Origin: Chitinophagaceae bacterium
GTDB lineage: Bacteria; Bacteroidota; Bacteroidia; Chitinophagales; Chitinophagaceae
Assembly: GCA_019638615.1 (NCBI GenBank)
Contig: JAHBTL010000029.1
Coordinates: 1-64,000, forward strand
DNA length: 64,000 bases
Reading direction: 5' to 3'
Shown here: in pieces, positions 25,358-35,295 of the stretch
Position numbering within the stretch: position 1 is the stretch's first letter
How the letters are laid out: every line of letters starts with the position of its first letter
Notes under the pieces: generated by a model
Database searches by the model: none
Told to the model about the DNA's origin: nothing
The model's input: only the letters and a program-made list of their open reading frames with translations
Made by a program: the position numbers and the translations under genes

Positions 25358-25663
25358 ATGTCTCAAAGAATCAGAATTAAATTACAGAGCTACGATCATA
25401 ACCTGGTAGATAAATCTGCTGAAAAGATCGTAAAAACTGTACGCAGTACCGGCGCTGTGGTAACAGGACCAATTCCTTTACCTACACAAAAGAAGATATT
25501 TACGGTGTTGCGTTCACCCCACGTTAACAAGAAGAGTCGTGAGCAGTTCCAGTTGTCTACGCACAAGCGTTTACTGGATATCTATACCTCCTCTTCACGC
25601 ACTGTTGACGCGCTGAGCAAGTTAGACCTGCCCAGCGGTGTGGATGTAGAGATCAAGGCGTAA
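25358..25663 (+). CDS. rpsJ: 30S ribosomal protein S10
   Basis: 101 residues, normal length. S10 signatures: [25 protein letters not shown] and [28 protein letters not shown]. It is part of the 30S head, and elsewhere also a transcription antitermination partner (NusE). First gene of the operon, directly behind the promoter at 25295. Confidence 0.97.
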   Translation: MSQRIRIKLQSYDHNLVDKSAEKIVKTVRSTGAVVTGPIPLPTQKKIFTVLRSPHVNKKSREQFQLSTHKRLLDIYTSSSRTVDALSKLDLPSGVDVEIKA

Positions 25664-25969
25664 GGTAATTTCCCGGTAGCGGGAAAACAGCATAAAAACT
25701 TAGTTCTTACATATATTCCATCTGCCAACCCCCTTCAAACAGGGATAAAGCAGCGCTGAATAAGCGGATTTCGGGTACAGCCTGTAGCTGAATAATCCGT
25801 GTTTTGAGAATTAAATATGAACTAGCCCTTCGAGGTTAGTTTACCACTGGTACTTCCTCTTTCGCAGTGAGAAACAAAGGAAAAGGTCGGTGGCAAACGG
25901 GGATTGAAGAATTGGACAAAAAATTGTCCGCTCTGTCTCTTTAACCAAAATGGGTATAAATACATAACA
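25664..25969 (+). promoter_or_regulatory. 306-nt rpsJ-rplC spacer with hairpins, candidate leader
   Basis: Unusually long for a gap inside the S10 operon, and without a gene. A perfect hairpin TTCCCG-GTAG-CGGGAA (25670-25685) sits right after rpsJ and another, GGACAA-AAAA-TTGTCC (25914-25929), sits about 40 nt before the rplC ATG. It could be an attenuator or autoregulatory leader, or hold a second promoter. I know of no described element of this kind here. Confidence 0.4.
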
Positions 25970-26590
25970 ATGAAAGGTATTATTGGTAAAAAAATCGGGA
26001 TGACCAGCGTCTTCAATCCTGCCGACGGCAAACAAACTGCCGTTACTATTATTGAAGCTGGTCCTTGTGTTGTAACACAGGTAAAAACAAAAGAAACAGA
26101 CGGATACAACGCTATTCAACTGGGCTTCGGTGATAAAAAAGAAAAGCATACCACAAAAGCTGAAGCAGGTCACTACGCAAAAGCAACTACTCCCGCCAAG
26201 AAATTTGTAAAAGAATTCCGCGATTTTTCCCTCGAAAAAAATATTGGTGAAACTATTACGCTCGACATTTTCGCTGAAGGCGACAAAGTTGAAGTAGTGG
26301 GCACTACAAAAGGTAAGGGTTTCCAGGGCGTGGTAAAACGTCACGGTTTTAGCGGTGTGGGCGAACAAACACATGGTCAGCACGACCGCCAGAGAGCCCC
26401 GGGTTCCATTGGTAACTCATCCGATGCTTCACGCGTATTTAAAGGTATGCGTATGGCGGGCCGTATGGGTGCAGACCGCGTAAAGGTGAAAGGATTGAAG
26501 GTGGTAAAGCTTTTCCCCGAAAAGAATTACATCCTGGTGAGCGGAGCGGTTCCCGGCTATAATGGTTCGATTGTATTAATTCAAAAATAA
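25970..26590 (+). CDS. rplC: 50S ribosomal protein L3
   Basis: 206 residues from the ATG at 25970 ([15 protein letters not shown]); the frame extends upstream into the spacer without meaning. L3 core seen in [35 protein letters not shown], the loop reaching the peptidyl transferase centre, and [16 protein letters not shown]. It nucleates 50S assembly. Confidence 0.97.
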   Translation: MKGIIGKKIGMTSVFNPADGKQTAVTIIEAGPCVVTQVKTKETDGYNAIQLGFGDKKEKHTTKAEAGHYAKATTPAKKFVKEFRDFSLEKNIGETITLDIFAEGDKVEVVGTTKGKGFQGVVKRHGFSGVGEQTHGQHDRQRAPGSIGNSSDASRVFKGMRMAGRMGADRVKVKGLKVVKLFPEKNYILVSGAVPGYNGSIVLIQK

Positions 26591-26639
26591 AGTCACTGCC
26601 GGTACATGGTCAACTGTGTACCGGCAAAATTTTTATACA

Positions 26640-27278
26640 ATGCAAGTAGATATTTTAAATAAGGAAGGAAAAAAAACAGGTCGTACTGCTGAGTTGCCTG
26701 ATGAGATTTTCGGAAAAGAGCCGAATGAACATGTCATCTATCTTTCCGTTAAACAATTTTTAGCGGCACAGCGCCACGGAACGCATAAAGTGAAGACTCG
26801 TGCTGAAGTACATGGTGCAAGCCGCAAATTGCATCGTCAAAAAGGAACCGGTGGCGCCCGTAAAGGTAATATACGTAACCCGTTGTATAAAGGTGGTGGT
26901 ACAGTATTCGGCCCTAAGCCCCACAGTTACGATATCAAGCTGAACCAAAAGGTAAAAACTTTGGCAAAGCTGACCGCGCTTTCCTATAAAGCGAAAGAGA
27001 ATGCCATTGTGGTAGTGGAAGATTTTGAACTGGACGCTCCTAAAACAAAAGAAGCCGCAAATATCATTAAGAATCTGAATGTCGCAGATAAAAGGACTTT
27101 GTTCTTATTGCCTGAAAGCAATGAGAATGTTCAACTGAGTTTGAGGAATATCCCTACCGTGCTGGGCGTTTTGTTGAGAGATGTTAATACTTACGACATT
27201 GTTAACAGCGATGTGCTGGTATTTACTGAAAATGCAGTTAAGATTTTTTCAGAAGAAGAAGCAACGGCTGAAGCATAA
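26640..27278 (+). CDS. rplD: 50S ribosomal protein L4
   Basis: 212 residues from the ATG at 26640 (MQVDILNKEGKKTGR). The exit-tunnel loop is recognisable (RAEVHGASRKLHRQKGTGGARKGNIRNPLYKGGGTVFGP). In Escherichia coli L4 represses the S10 operon; whether it does so here is not known, although the long rpsJ-rplC gap is a candidate site. Short acidic tail EEEATAEA. Confidence 0.96.
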   Translation: MQVDILNKEGKKTGRTAELPDEIFGKEPNEHVIYLSVKQFLAAQRHGTHKVKTRAEVHGASRKLHRQKGTGGARKGNIRNPLYKGGGTVFGPKPHSYDIKLNQKVKTLAKLTALSYKAKENAIVVVEDFELDAPKTKEAANIIKNLNVADKRTLFLLPESNENVQLSLRNIPTVLGVLLRDVNTYDIVNSDVLVFTENAVKIFSEEEATAEA

Positions 27279-27356
27279 TTAAATAAACAGAAGCTTGAAT
27301 TTTCCCTGCCGACAGGCAGGAAACTTTCAAATTCCAAAATTTTCAAATTAGTACAG

Positions 27357-27656
27357 ATGAAATCTGCAGAAATACTTGTAAAACCGATCATAAGCGAAAA
27401 AAGCAACAGGCTTTCTGAAAAAAGACGCACATATGCTTTCCGCGTTGGTCGTAAAGCCAACAAGCTTGAGATAAAGAAAGCCGTGGAAGACTTTTATGGT
27501 GTGAGCGTAATAGACGTAAATACCGTAGTGGTTCCCAGCAAAAGCAAATCGCGTTTTACAAAAGCCGGTGTTATTTCCGGCCGCAAACCAGCCTATAAAA
27601 AGGCATATGTAACAGTTGCTGAAGGAGAAAATATTGACCTGTACGGCGCGCTGTAG
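27357..27656 (+). CDS. rplW: 50S ribosomal protein L23
   Basis: 99 residues. Typical start IL-VKPIISEKSNRLSEKRRTYAFRVGRKANKLEIKKAVEDFYGVSVIDVNT. It sits at the exit of the peptide tunnel and docks trigger factor and SRP. Gap of 78 bp to rplD carries a small CCTGCCGACAGGCAGG palindrome (about 27305-27320). Confidence 0.96.
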   Translation: MKSAEILVKPIISEKSNRLSEKRRTYAFRVGRKANKLEIKKAVEDFYGVSVIDVNTVVVPSKSKSRFTKAGVISGRKPAYKKAYVTVAEGENIDLYGAL

Positions 27657-27715
27657 TAATTAAAAAAAATCATTAAAGCCAGCGAAGCTGAAAAGTTCGC
27701 ACAAATAACAAAACA

Positions 27716-28552
27716 ATGGCAGTAAAAAAATTCAAACCGGTAACAGCAGGAACGCGTTGGAAAATTGGAAATGCGTATGCTGAAATTACTACCAACGAAC
27801 CCGAGAAAAGCTTACTTGAAAAGAAATCAGGTACCGGGGGACGGAATGCGCAGGGCCGCAGGGCGATGCGCTATATTGGCGGAGGTCACAAGAAGAAGTA
27901 TCGTGTAATTGATTTCAAAAGAAATAAAAAAGACATCAGCGCCAAAGTTGTATCTATTGAATACGATCCTAACCGCTCTGCTTTTATAGCCTTGTTGAAT
28001 TATGCAGACGGAGAAAAAAGATACATCATTGCACCGCAGGGATTGCAGGTAGGTGCTGTAGTAGTGAGTGGCGACAGCGTGGCTCCTGAAGTAGGAAACG
28101 CATTGCAGTTAAAGAATATGCCTTTGGGTACCAACGTGCACAATGTGGAACTGCAGCCTGGTCAGGGTGGTAAGCTGGTACGCAGCGCAGGCACTTCTGC
28201 CCAGTTGAGCAACAAGGAAGAAAAATACGGGGTACTGAAGATGCCCAGCGGTGAGTTGAGAAAGATATTGATCAATTGTTATGCTACCGTTGGTGTGGTA
28301 AGCAACAGCGATCACAGCCTGGAAAGGGCCGGTAAAGCCGGTGTAAATCGTTGGAAAGGCGTTCGCCCCCGTACTCGTGGTGTGGCTATGAACCCTGTAG
28401 ATCACCCGATGGGTGGTGGTGAAGGAAGGGCTTCAGGTGGCCATCCAAGGTCAAGAACCGGTAAATACGCCAAAGGTTTAAAAACCCGTAAGCACAAAGG
28501 TTCCGACAAGCTGATCATCCAGCGCAGCAACGGAAAGAAGCTAACTAAATAA
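27716..28552 (+). CDS. rplB: 50S ribosomal protein L2
   Basis: 278 residues, usual length. Signatures: [27 protein letters not shown] and, near the C-terminus, [25 protein letters not shown] with the conserved His of the peptidyl transferase-associated loop. It is a primary 23S rRNA binder needed for subunit joining. A palindromic AT repeat follows. Confidence 0.97.
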   Translation: MAVKKFKPVTAGTRWKIGNAYAEITTNEPEKSLLEKKSGTGGRNAQGRRAMRYIGGGHKKKYRVIDFKRNKKDISAKVVSIEYDPNRSAFIALLNYADGEKRYIIAPQGLQVGAVVVSGDSVAPEVGNALQLKNMPLGTNVHNVELQPGQGGKLVRSAGTSAQLSNKEEKYGVLKMPSGELRKILINCYATVGVVSNSDHSLERAGKAGVNRWKGVRPRTRGVAMNPVDHPMGGGEGRASGGHPRSRTGKYAKGLKTRKHKGSDKLIIQRSNGKKLTK

Positions 28553-28648
28553 ATTTGAAGATGTGGCAATTTGAAAATTTGAAAATGTTTTTCAGATTGT
28601 CCACTAAAAAAATCAGAACATTTTCAAATTATCAAATTTTCAAATTAA
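28553..28648. repeat. AT-rich palindromic repeat inside the ribosomal operon
   Basis: CAATTTGAAAATTTGAAAAT on the left and ATTTTCAAATTATCAAATTT on the right make an imperfect hairpin with arms of about 30 nt. Same family as 16881 and 17997. It lies between rplB and rpsS. Confidence 0.75.
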
Positions 28649-28657
28649 CTCATCAAT

Positions 28658-28930
28658 ATGGGTCGTTCAATTAAAAAAGGTCCTTACGTAGCAGACCATC
28701 TGGAAAAGAAAGTGTTGGCTATGAACGAAGGCAAGGCCAAAAAAGGTGTGATCAAAACATGGAGCCGCCGCTCTACCATTACACCCGATTTTGTAGGCAA
28801 TACATTCGCTGTACACAATGGTAACAAGTTCATACCTGTGTATGTTACAGAATTTATGGTAGGACATAAATTAGGTGAATTTGCTCCTACCAGAAACTTT
28901 AAAGGACACTCAAGTAAGAAAATTGCGTAA
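28658..28930 (+). CDS. rpsS: 30S ribosomal protein S19
   Basis: 90 residues. [19 protein letters not shown], then [22 protein letters not shown] and [20 protein letters not shown] are diagnostic. It binds 16S rRNA in the 30S head with S13. Slightly separated from rplB by the AT-rich repeat. Confidence 0.97.
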   Translation: MGRSIKKGPYVADHLEKKVLAMNEGKAKKGVIKTWSRRSTITPDFVGNTFAVHNGNKFIPVYVTEFMVGHKLGEFAPTRNFKGHSSKKIA

Positions 28931-28991
28931 CTAAATAGTACACTTTCCATGTAACCTGTTACCTGGAACCTGTAACAAGAAACTATAAACA

Positions 28992-29333
28992 ATGGAAGCA
29001 GTAGCTAAACTCAGAAACTATCCTACATCGCCCCGCAAAATGCGTTTGCTGGCAGACGTTATCCGCGGTATGGATGTGGAGAAAGCTTTGGCAATATTGG
29101 AGCATCACCCACAGCATTCTTCTACACCTCTTTATAAATTATTGAGAAGTGCAGTAAGCAACTGGGAACAAAAGAACGAAGGTCAAAGCGCTGCCGATAG
29201 CGGTCTTTTGGTAAAGACAGTATTTGTAGATGGTGGCAGGGTGTTAAAAAGAATGTTGCCTGCCCCGCAGGGAAGGGCATACAGGGTGCGCAAACGCAGC
29301 AATCATGTAACCCTCATCGTAGACCAAAAATAA
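28992..29333 (+). CDS. rplV: 50S ribosomal protein L22
   Basis: 113 residues. [27 protein letters not shown] and the tunnel hairpin region [32 protein letters not shown]. Forms part of the peptide exit tunnel, the macrolide-sensitive constriction with L4. Gap to rpsS is 61 bp with a CCTGTTACCTGGAACCTGTAAC repeat-like spacer. Confidence 0.96.
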   Translation: MEAVAKLRNYPTSPRKMRLLADVIRGMDVEKALAILEHHPQHSSTPLYKLLRSAVSNWEQKNEGQSAADSGLLVKTVFVDGGRVLKRMLPAPQGRAYRVRKRSNHVTLIVDQK

Positions 29334-29358
29334 AAATGAAAATTTTCAAATAATAAAC

Positions 29359-30180
29359 ATGGGTCAGAAAGCAAATCCAATTGGTAACAGGTTAGGGATC
29401 ATCCGCGGTTGGGAAAGCAACTGGTACGGCGGAAAAAGGGATTTTTCCAGCAAATTGATCGAAGACAATAAGATCAGGACTTACCTGAATGCCCGTATCA
29501 ACAAAGGCGGTATATCCAAAATTGTGATTGAACGCACGTTGAATAAACTCATTGTTACCATACATACCTCCAAGCCTGGTATCATCATTGGTAAAGGTGG
29601 CGGCGAGGTTGACCATATTAAGGAAGAATTGAAAAAGCTTACCGGTAAGGAAGACGTGCAGATCAATATCCTGCAGGTTCGTCGCCCTGAGCTGGATGCG
29701 AATATTGTGGGGGATACCATTGCCCGCCAGATAGAAAACCGTATCAATTACAAACGTGCCATTAAACAGTCCATTGCTTCTGCCTTGCGTATGGGGGCCG
29801 AAGGAATAAAAGTGAAGGTTAGCGGGCGTTTAGGCGGTGCTGAAATTGCACGTACAGAAGAGATTAAGCAAGGGCGTGTTCCTTTACATACTTTCCGTAT
29901 GGAAATAGACTACGCCAATGTATTTGCGTTGACCGTTTATGGAAAGATTGGTATAAAGGTATGGATATGTAAAGGTGAGGTATTGAGCAAGAGAGATCTG
30001 AACCCTAACATTATAGATGGTAAGCTGGAAGGCGGACCAGCCGGTGGCGGCGACCGCAGAGACGACAGGAGAGATGATCGCAGAGGTGGAGACAGAAGGG
30101 ATGACAGGAGAGGCGGCGGACGCGGCGGAGAAAGAAGAGATGATCGCAGAGGCGGTGGACGTGGCGGAGACAGGAGATAA
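29359..30180 (+). CDS. rpsC: 30S ribosomal protein S3 with long RD/RGG tail
   Basis: 273 residues. Residues 1-224 are a normal S3: [22 protein letters not shown], the KH-domain loop [19 protein letters not shown], and the C-domain [25 protein letters not shown]. From about residue 225 comes a 49-residue low-complexity extension of G-D-R-R-D-D-R-R and R-G-G-G-R-G-G blocks with no other amino acids except a Glu. S3 lies at the mRNA entry channel and has helicase activity with S4 and S5, so a basic/acidic disordered tail here could contact mRNA. The tail is encoded by repetitive DNA (about 30045-30177), which could vary in length. Confidence 0.95.
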   Translation: MGQKANPIGNRLGIIRGWESNWYGGKRDFSSKLIEDNKIRTYLNARINKGGISKIVIERTLNKLIVTIHTSKPGIIIGKGGGEVDHIKEELKKLTGKEDVQINILQVRRPELDANIVGDTIARQIENRINYKRAIKQSIASALRMGAEGIKVKVSGRLGGAEIARTEEIKQGRVPLHTFRMEIDYANVFALTVYGKIGIKVWICKGEVLSKRDLNPNIIDGKLEGGPAGGGDRRDDRRDDRRGGDRRDDRRGGGRGGERRDDRRGGGRGGDRR

Positions 30181-30262
30181 GATAGAAGGTGTAAGGTAAA
30201 AGGTATGGTGGTGTTGTAGGTATAAGGGTTAATAATATTTAAAATTTTCAAATTGTAATATA

Positions 30263-30685
30263 ATGTTACAGCCGAAGAGAACAAAACACAGAAAAGCACA
30301 GAAAGGACGCATCAGGGAAGTGGCCAAGCGTGGGGCATCCATATCTTTTGGTTCATTTGCATTGAAAGCGTTAGAACCTATCTGGTTAACCAACCGCCAG
30401 ATCGAATCTGCCCGTCAGGCAATGACGCGTGCCATGAAACGTGAAGGGAATGTGTGGATCCGGGTATTCCCCGACAAGCCTGTTACCCGCAAACCGGCTG
30501 AAGTGAGGATGGGTAAAGGTAAAGGTAACCCTGAATTTTGGGCAGCGGTGGTAGAGCCAGGGCGTATTCTGTTTGAGGCAGATGGTGTGCCGGTGCAGGT
30601 TGCGAAAGAAGCAATGGAGCTTGCAGCAGCAAAACTGCCTGTTAAAACAAAGTTTATTGTTCGTCGCGATTATGCCGGGGCATAA
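30263..30685 (+). CDS. rplP: 50S ribosomal protein L16
   Basis: 140 residues. [16 protein letters not shown], then [33 protein letters not shown] and [22 protein letters not shown] are diagnostic. Binds at the A-site side of the 50S. An 82-bp spacer precedes it. Confidence 0.97.
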   Translation: MLQPKRTKHRKAQKGRIREVAKRGASISFGSFALKALEPIWLTNRQIESARQAMTRAMKREGNVWIRVFPDKPVTRKPAEVRMGKGKGNPEFWAAVVEPGRILFEADGVPVQVAKEAMELAAAKLPVKTKFIVRRDYAGA

Positions 30686-30724
30686 GCAGAACGGTAAAAG
30701 TCATTCATTTTCAAACTGAATATA

Positions 30725-30931
30725 ATGTCAAAGAAAGTTGAATTTTTAAATAGCCTTACCGGTTTGAACGAAGCGGACCTGCAGGCGCGCATCAAAGAAG
30801 ATGAAGTGCGTTTGAAGAAGCTGAAGTTCGCCCATGCTACTTCTCCGCTGGAGAACCCCATGAGCATTCAAACGCTTCGCAGGGACATTGCAAGGTTAAA
30901 AACAGAATTAAAGAAAAAAGCTAAAAGCTAA
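30725..30931 (+). CDS. rpmC: 50S ribosomal protein L29
   Basis: 68 residues, all-helical: [56 protein letters not shown], the L29 two-helix hairpin with the conserved ...P..I..LRR.IAR.KT motif. Near the tunnel exit with L23. Five bases before rpsQ. Confidence 0.95.
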   Translation: MSKKVEFLNSLTGLNEADLQARIKEDEVRLKKLKFAHATSPLENPMSIQTLRRDIARLKTELKKKAKS

Positions 30932-30936
30932 ATACA

Positions 30937-31194
30937 ATGGCTGAAAGAAATTTGCGCAAAACAAAGATAGGCGTGGTTACCAGCAACAGAATGGATAAAA
31001 CCGCTACTGTTGCGATAGAAATTAAAGTGAAACACCCTATCTATGGTAAGTTCGTAAAAAAGACTACAAAGTTCCATGCTCATGACGAAAAGAACGAGTG
31101 TGGGATAGGGGATGTTGTGAAAATCATGGAATCACGCCCGTTGAGCAAAACCAAACGCTGGCGCCTGGTTGAGGTTGTGGAAAAAGCGAAATAA
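30937..31194 (+). CDS. rpsQ: 30S ribosomal protein S17
   Basis: 85 residues. [79 protein letters not shown] shows the OB-fold S17 pattern. Primary binder of 16S rRNA helices 7 and 11. Closely spaced after rpmC. Confidence 0.96.
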   Translation: MAERNLRKTKIGVVTSNRMDKTATVAIEIKVKHPIYGKFVKKTTKFHAHDEKNECGIGDVVKIMESRPLSKTKRWRLVEVVEKAK

Positions 31195-31198
31195 ATTA

Positions 31199-31305
31199 TT
31201 TCTGATTTGAGATTTAAGATTTGAGATTTGATATGTTCTCCGGTTCGTGAACAGTTTATATCGATCCAAATTTCAAATTTCAAATATCAAATTTCAAATA
31301 ACAAA
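31199..31305. repeat. AT-rich palindromic repeat between rpsQ and rplN
   Basis: TGATTTGAGATTTAAGATTT on the left and CAAATTTCAAATATCAAATT on the right flank a unique centre (TCTCCGGTTCGTGAACAG). Another member of the TTTGAAATTTGA family in an intercistronic gap. Confidence 0.75.
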
Positions 31306-31309
31306 AAAG

Positions 31310-31678
31310 ATGATTCAGCAAGAAAGCAGGTTAAATGTAGCAGACAACAGCGGCGCAAAAGAGGTGCTTTGTATTCGCGTACTGGGCAACAGCGGCCAGG
31401 ATTATGCGAAGATCGGGGATAAGATTGTTGTAACAGTGAAAGACGCCATTCCTGCAGGCGGTATCAAAAAAGGAACAGTAACAAAAGCCGTGATCGTTCG
31501 TACCAAAAATAAATTACGTCGTAAAGATGGTTCTTATATCCGCTTCGACGATAATGCTGTGGTTTTATTGAACCAGGCAGATGAGCCGCGCGGCACGCGT
31601 ATTTTTGGACCAGTAGCAAGGGAATTGCGTGATAAAGGATATATGAAGATTATTTCCCTGGCACCGGAAGTGTTATAA
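31310..31678 (+). CDS. rplN: 50S ribosomal protein L14
   Basis: 122 residues from the ATG at 31310 ([18 protein letters not shown]); the longer frame begins inside the repeat. Typical [25 protein letters not shown] and [28 protein letters not shown] end. Forms an inter-subunit bridge and the RsfS binding face. Confidence 0.97.
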   Translation: MIQQESRLNVADNSGAKEVLCIRVLGNSGQDYAKIGDKIVVTVKDAIPAGGIKKGTVTKAVIVRTKNKLRRKDGSYIRFDDNAVVLLNQADEPRGTRIFGPVARELRDKGYMKIISLAPEVL

Positions 31679-31680
31679 CA

Positions 31681-31767
31681 GCATTCAGCTATTAGCTATC
31701 AGCTATTAGCAGATATAGAACATAAACTTAAACGGCTGATAGCTGAAAGCTGACAGCCAAAAGCCAA
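31681..31767. repeat. GCTATCAGC-type repeat between rplN and rplX
   Basis: CAGCTATTAGCTATCAGCTA on the left, CGGCTGATAGCTGAAAGCTG on the right: inverted arms that can pair. Same vocabulary as 20160-20294 and 52557-52600. Confidence 0.7.
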
Positions 31768-31773
31768 ATAAAA

Positions 31774-32109
31774 ATGAGCAACAGATTTAAACCCAAGTTT
31801 AACATTAAAAAAGGCGATTCGGTTGTGATTATTGCCGGCGATGACAAAGACGTAAAGAAGCCGCGTAAGGTGCTGGAAGTATTTCCGGAAGACAGCCGCG
31901 TGGTGGTAGAAGGTGCCAATATCGTTACCAGGCATACCAAACCTTCGGCGCAAAATACCAAAGGCGGTATTGTAAAAAGAGAAGCGCCTATTCATATCAG
32001 TAATGTTAAGCTGTGGGACGCTAAAAAAGGAGAAGCTGCTAAAGTAAAGCGTTCAAGAGAGAATGGCAAACTGGTACGCGTATCCAAAAAATCGGGTTCG
32101 ACTATTTAA
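31774..32109 (+). CDS. rplX: 50S ribosomal protein L24
   Basis: 111 residues. KOW motif region KKGDSVVIIAGDDKDVKKPRKVLEVFPEDSRVVVEGANIVTRHTKP and NVKLWDAKKGEA are typical. One of the two assembly-initiator proteins of the 50S. The gap before it is filled by a repeat. Confidence 0.96.
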   Translation: MSNRFKPKFNIKKGDSVVIIAGDDKDVKKPRKVLEVFPEDSRVVVEGANIVTRHTKPSAQNTKGGIVKREAPIHISNVKLWDAKKGEAAKVKRSRENGKLVRVSKKSGSTI

Positions 32110-32165
32110 AATAAATATAACTGCTGATCCGCCTGCGGCGGATAAACAGTAATAAAATTAATGCG

Positions 32166-32735
32166 ATGAGCACAACAAAATACAGTCCGAGATTAGCCGA
32201 GAAATACAAAAAAGATGTTGTACCGGCTTTGATGAAACGTTTCGCTTATAAGAGCGTAATGCAGGTTCCGCAACTCAAAAAAATATGCGTGAACCGCGGG
32301 GTGAACGGGGCGGTAAACGATAAAAAGCTGGTGGATATAGCCGTTGAAGAGCTGGGTACTATCACTGGTCAGAAGGCGGTGCCTACTACTTCTAAAAAAG
32401 ACATCTCTAATTTTAAGCTGCGTAAAGGAGTGCCGATCGGGGCAAGAGTAACATTGCGTGGTGTAAATATGTACGAGTTCCTCGACCGCCTGATCGCCGC
32501 TGCTTTACCGCGTGTGCGCGATTTCAGAGGCATTAATGAAAAAGCTTTCGACGGACGTGGAAACTATACCCTGGGCGTTACCGAGCAAATCATTTTCCCT
32601 GAAATAGATATTGACAAGGTAAACAAAATTACAGGGCTGGATATCACTTTCGTAACTTCTGCCAATACCAACGAAGAAGCGTACGAGCTGTTGAAAGAGC
32701 TGGGAATGCCTTTCAGGAATGTTAAAAAAGACTAG
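32166..32735 (+). CDS. rplE: 50S ribosomal protein L5
   Basis: 189 residues. [39 protein letters not shown] and [30 protein letters not shown] are diagnostic. Binds 5S rRNA in the central protuberance and contacts P-site tRNA. The gap before it contains CTGATCCGCC-TGC-GGCGGATAAACAG, a small palindrome. Confidence 0.96.
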   Translation: MSTTKYSPRLAEKYKKDVVPALMKRFAYKSVMQVPQLKKICVNRGVNGAVNDKKLVDIAVEELGTITGQKAVPTTSKKDISNFKLRKGVPIGARVTLRGVNMYEFLDRLIAAALPRVRDFRGINEKAFDGRGNYTLGVTEQIIFPEIDIDKVNKITGLDITFVTSANTNEEAYELLKELGMPFRNVKKD

Positions 32736-32802
32736 TAAGCAAGAATGAGAAGCGGTAATATAAGTGCCGCCTTACCATATACAAAAAACAGAAAGTAACA
32801 AC

Positions 32803-33072
32803 ATGGCAAAAGAATCAGTAAAAGCCAGACAAAGAAAAAGAGAACACCTGGTAGAGCAATACGCTGAAAAACGCGCTGCTTTAAAAGCTGCCGGTGATTG
32901 GAAAGCGCTGGATGCGTTGCCTAAAAACTCATCTAAAGTGCGTTTGAAAAATCGTTGCCAGGTTTCGGGCCGCCCGCGTGGATACATCCGTTATTTCGGG
33001 TTATCAAGGGTAGCTTTCCGCGACATGGCTTTAAATGGTATAATACCAGGGGTAAAAAAAGCAAGCTGGTAA
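32803..33072 (+). CDS. rpsN: 30S ribosomal protein S14 (zinc-free type)
   Basis: 89 residues from the ATG at 32803 ([17 protein letters not shown]). The end [39 protein letters not shown] is S14. It has the long form without the CxxC zinc pairs of the short form. Sits in the 30S head. Confidence 0.96.
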   Translation: MAKESVKARQRKREHLVEQYAEKRAALKAAGDWKALDALPKNSSKVRLKNRCQVSGRPRGYIRYFGLSRVAFRDMALNGIIPGVKKASW

Positions 33073-33189
33073 GTTGTGGAATATCCGGAGTAAGCAGTCA
33101 GCTATCAGCGATCAGCTTTGAGTGGCTTCCAGGTTTGAGTAATATATCCGGCAGAACAAAATAAATTTTCAACTGATTAATTCATAAAA

Positions 33190-33588
33190 ATGGTAACAGA
33201 TCCTATTGCAGATTTCCTTACAAGAGTGCGTAATGCCCAGATGGCGGGACACCGTATTGTGGAAATCCCGGCTTCTAACCTTAAAAAACGTATTACCGAG
33301 ATTTTGTACGATCAGGGGTATATTTTAAAATATAAGTTTGAAGACGATAACAAACAGGGCGTGATCAAGATTGCGTTGAAGTACGATGCCCAAACCAAGC
33401 AGCCTGCTATCAGGTCGCTTGAAAGGATCAGCCGTCCGGGTTTGCGTCAGTATTCCAAACCAGCCGATTTTAAAAGAGTAATGAGCGGACTGGGAATTGC
33501 CATTGTTAGTACTTCAAAGGGAGTAATGACCGATAAGCAGGCTAAAGCTCAGAACGTGGGTGGTGAGGTATTGTGCTATGTTTCTTAA
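33190..33588 (+). CDS. rpsH: 30S ribosomal protein S8
   Basis: 132 residues. DPIADFLTRVRNAQMAGHRIVEIPASNLKKRITEILYDQGYI and the C-terminal GIAIVSTSKGVMTDKQAKAQNVGGEVLCYVS are typical. In Escherichia coli S8 represses the spc operon; no evidence here. GCTATCAGC repeat words occur just before it (33095-33120). Confidence 0.97.
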   Translation: MVTDPIADFLTRVRNAQMAGHRIVEIPASNLKKRITEILYDQGYILKYKFEDDNKQGVIKIALKYDAQTKQPAIRSLERISRPGLRQYSKPADFKRVMSGLGIAIVSTSKGVMTDKQAKAQNVGGEVLCYVS

Positions 33589-33707
33589 AGCATCGCTGCA
33601 GCAATGCAGTTGTGAATAAAGGATTGAATGATAATTTAAGCTCTCTATACGGGGCTGAACACTTTCAATCAGGAATTTCAAATATCAAATTATAAATCTG
33701 AATTATT

Positions 33708-34262
33708 ATGTCTCGTATAGGTAAACAACCGGTTACAATTCCTTCAGGTGTTACAGTTTCTGTAGGCAACGACAACGTACTTACTGTAAAAGGTCCTAAA
33801 GGTGAACTGAAGCAGCAGGTAGACCGCGATATCACAGTAGAAGTAAAAGACGGCGCTGTTAATTTCACCCGTCCTACCGACCAGATCCGTCATCGCGCTT
33901 TACATGGTTTGTATCGTGCGCTGGCTGCCAACCTGGTAAAGGGGGTAACAGAAGGATACAAGAAAAATCTTGAACTGGTGGGTGTAGGTTTTAAAGCTTC
34001 CAACCAGGGTAACCTGCTCGATCTTTCGCTGGGTTATTCGCACAATATCGTTTTCGAAGTTCCTAAAGAACTGAAAGTAAGCACTGCCCAGGAAAAAGGT
34101 CAGAACCCTACTATTACGCTGGAAGGAAGCGACAAACAATTGCTTGGCCAGGTAGCAGCCAAATTACGCAGTCTTCGCAAACCTGAACCTTACAAAGGGA
34201 AAGGTGTTAAATATGCCGGGGAGGTATTACGTCGTAAAGCTGGCAAAGCTGCTGGTAAATAA
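33708..34262 (+). CDS. rplF: 50S ribosomal protein L6
   Basis: 184 residues. SRIGKQPVTIPSGVTVSVGNDNVLTVKGPKGEL and the end LRSLRKPEPYKGKGVKYAGEVLRRKAGKAAGK are diagnostic. Located near the GTPase centre. A short AT-repeat arm (33668-33695, GGAATTTCAAATATCAAATT) precedes it. Confidence 0.97.
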   Translation: MSRIGKQPVTIPSGVTVSVGNDNVLTVKGPKGELKQQVDRDITVEVKDGAVNFTRPTDQIRHRALHGLYRALAANLVKGVTEGYKKNLELVGVGFKASNQGNLLDLSLGYSHNIVFEVPKELKVSTAQEKGQNPTITLEGSDKQLLGQVAAKLRSLRKPEPYKGKGVKYAGEVLRRKAGKAAGK

Positions 34263-34307
34263 TTATAAAATTTAGCCCGGCAGTATCGGGCTTAAAAAAT
34301 AAATAAA

Positions 34308-34661
34308 ATGGACGCAAAAGTTATCAGGAGACAAAAGATCAGGTACAACATCCGTAAAACCGTATCTGGTACTGCACAAAAGCCCAGGCTGGCTGTCTTC
34401 AGGAGCAATACGGAAACATATGCTCAACTGATTGATGACGTTACAGGCACTACCCTGGCATCGGCTTCAACGAAAGACAAAGACATTAAAGCGCAGAAAG
34501 CTCCAAAAGCGGAACTAAGTGCGCTGGTGGGTAAGGCTATAGCTGCCAAAGCCGCGGCGGTAGGCATCACTACAGCTATATTTGATCGCGGCGGTTATCT
34601 CTACCACGGACGAGTGAAAGCTGTTGCTGAAGGAGCGCGTGAGGGAGGATTGAAGTTTTAA
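34308..34661 (+). CDS. rplR: 50S ribosomal protein L18
   Basis: 117 residues. [43 protein letters not shown] and [26 protein letters not shown]. Binds 5S rRNA together with L5. A possible small hairpin (TTTAGCCCGGCAGTATCGGGCTTAAA) lies in the gap before it. Confidence 0.96.
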   Translation: MDAKVIRRQKIRYNIRKTVSGTAQKPRLAVFRSNTETYAQLIDDVTGTTLASASTKDKDIKAQKAPKAELSALVGKAIAAKAAAVGITTAIFDRGGYLYHGRVKAVAEGAREGGLKF

Positions 34662-34705
34662 TTTTTGCGATAAACGAATCATATACCAATAACAAGTTCT
34701 GAATA

Positions 34706-35224
34706 ATGTCAAAAGTTAATTTAAACAAGGTAAAAGCAGGTGACCTGGAATTGAAAGAAAAAGTTGTTGCCATCAATCGTGTGGTTAAAACAACCAAAGG
34801 CGGTCGTGCATTCAGTTTCTCTGCACTGGTAGTTGTAGGAAATGAAAACGGCGTGGTGGGACATGGTTTAGGTAAAGCCAAAGAGGTGCAGGAAGCCATT
34901 ACCAAAGGCATTGAAGATGCAAAGAAGAACCTCATAAAAGTTCCTGTCATGAAAGGTACGATTCCTCACGATCAATGGTCGAAGGAAGGTGCTGCTAAAG
35001 TGTTGATTAAACCTGCCGCTCATGGTACTGGTGTAATCGCCGGAGGCAGTATGCGCGCTGTGCTGGAAAGCGCCGGCATAACCGACGTATTGGCAAAGTC
35101 TTTGGGATCTGCCAATCCGCACAACGTGGTAAAAGCTACTTTTAAAGCGTTGGCCGAATTGCGCGAACCGGTGAGCGTTGCAAAAGACAGGAGGATCACC
35201 TTGAAAAAAGTTTTTAACGGATAA
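34706..35224 (+). CDS. rpsE: 30S ribosomal protein S5
   Basis: 172 residues. [47 protein letters not shown] and [41 protein letters not shown] are diagnostic. Part of the decoding-site and mRNA-entry region with S3 and S4. Confidence 0.97.
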   Translation: MSKVNLNKVKAGDLELKEKVVAINRVVKTTKGGRAFSFSALVVVGNENGVVGHGLGKAKEVQEAITKGIEDAKKNLIKVPVMKGTIPHDQWSKEGAAKVLIKPAAHGTGVIAGGSMRAVLESAGITDVLAKSLGSANPHNVVKATFKALAELREPVSVAKDRRITLKKVFNG

Positions 35225-35295
35225 ATTTATTGCTTTTGTCTTTCCGGGTATTATACCAGGGAATGGATGGAGCCGGTAAATAAAAAGCAGCTATC

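Noticed and set aside
25904-25969. N-terminal extension of L3
   Set aside because: L3 begins at [10 protein letters not shown]; the upstream part contains the GGACAA-TTGTCC hairpin and is not conserved in the family.
30045-30177. Regular short repeats resembling a CRISPR array or minisatellite
   Set aside because: They encode the RD/RGG tail of S3 in frame; no spacers, no cas genes.
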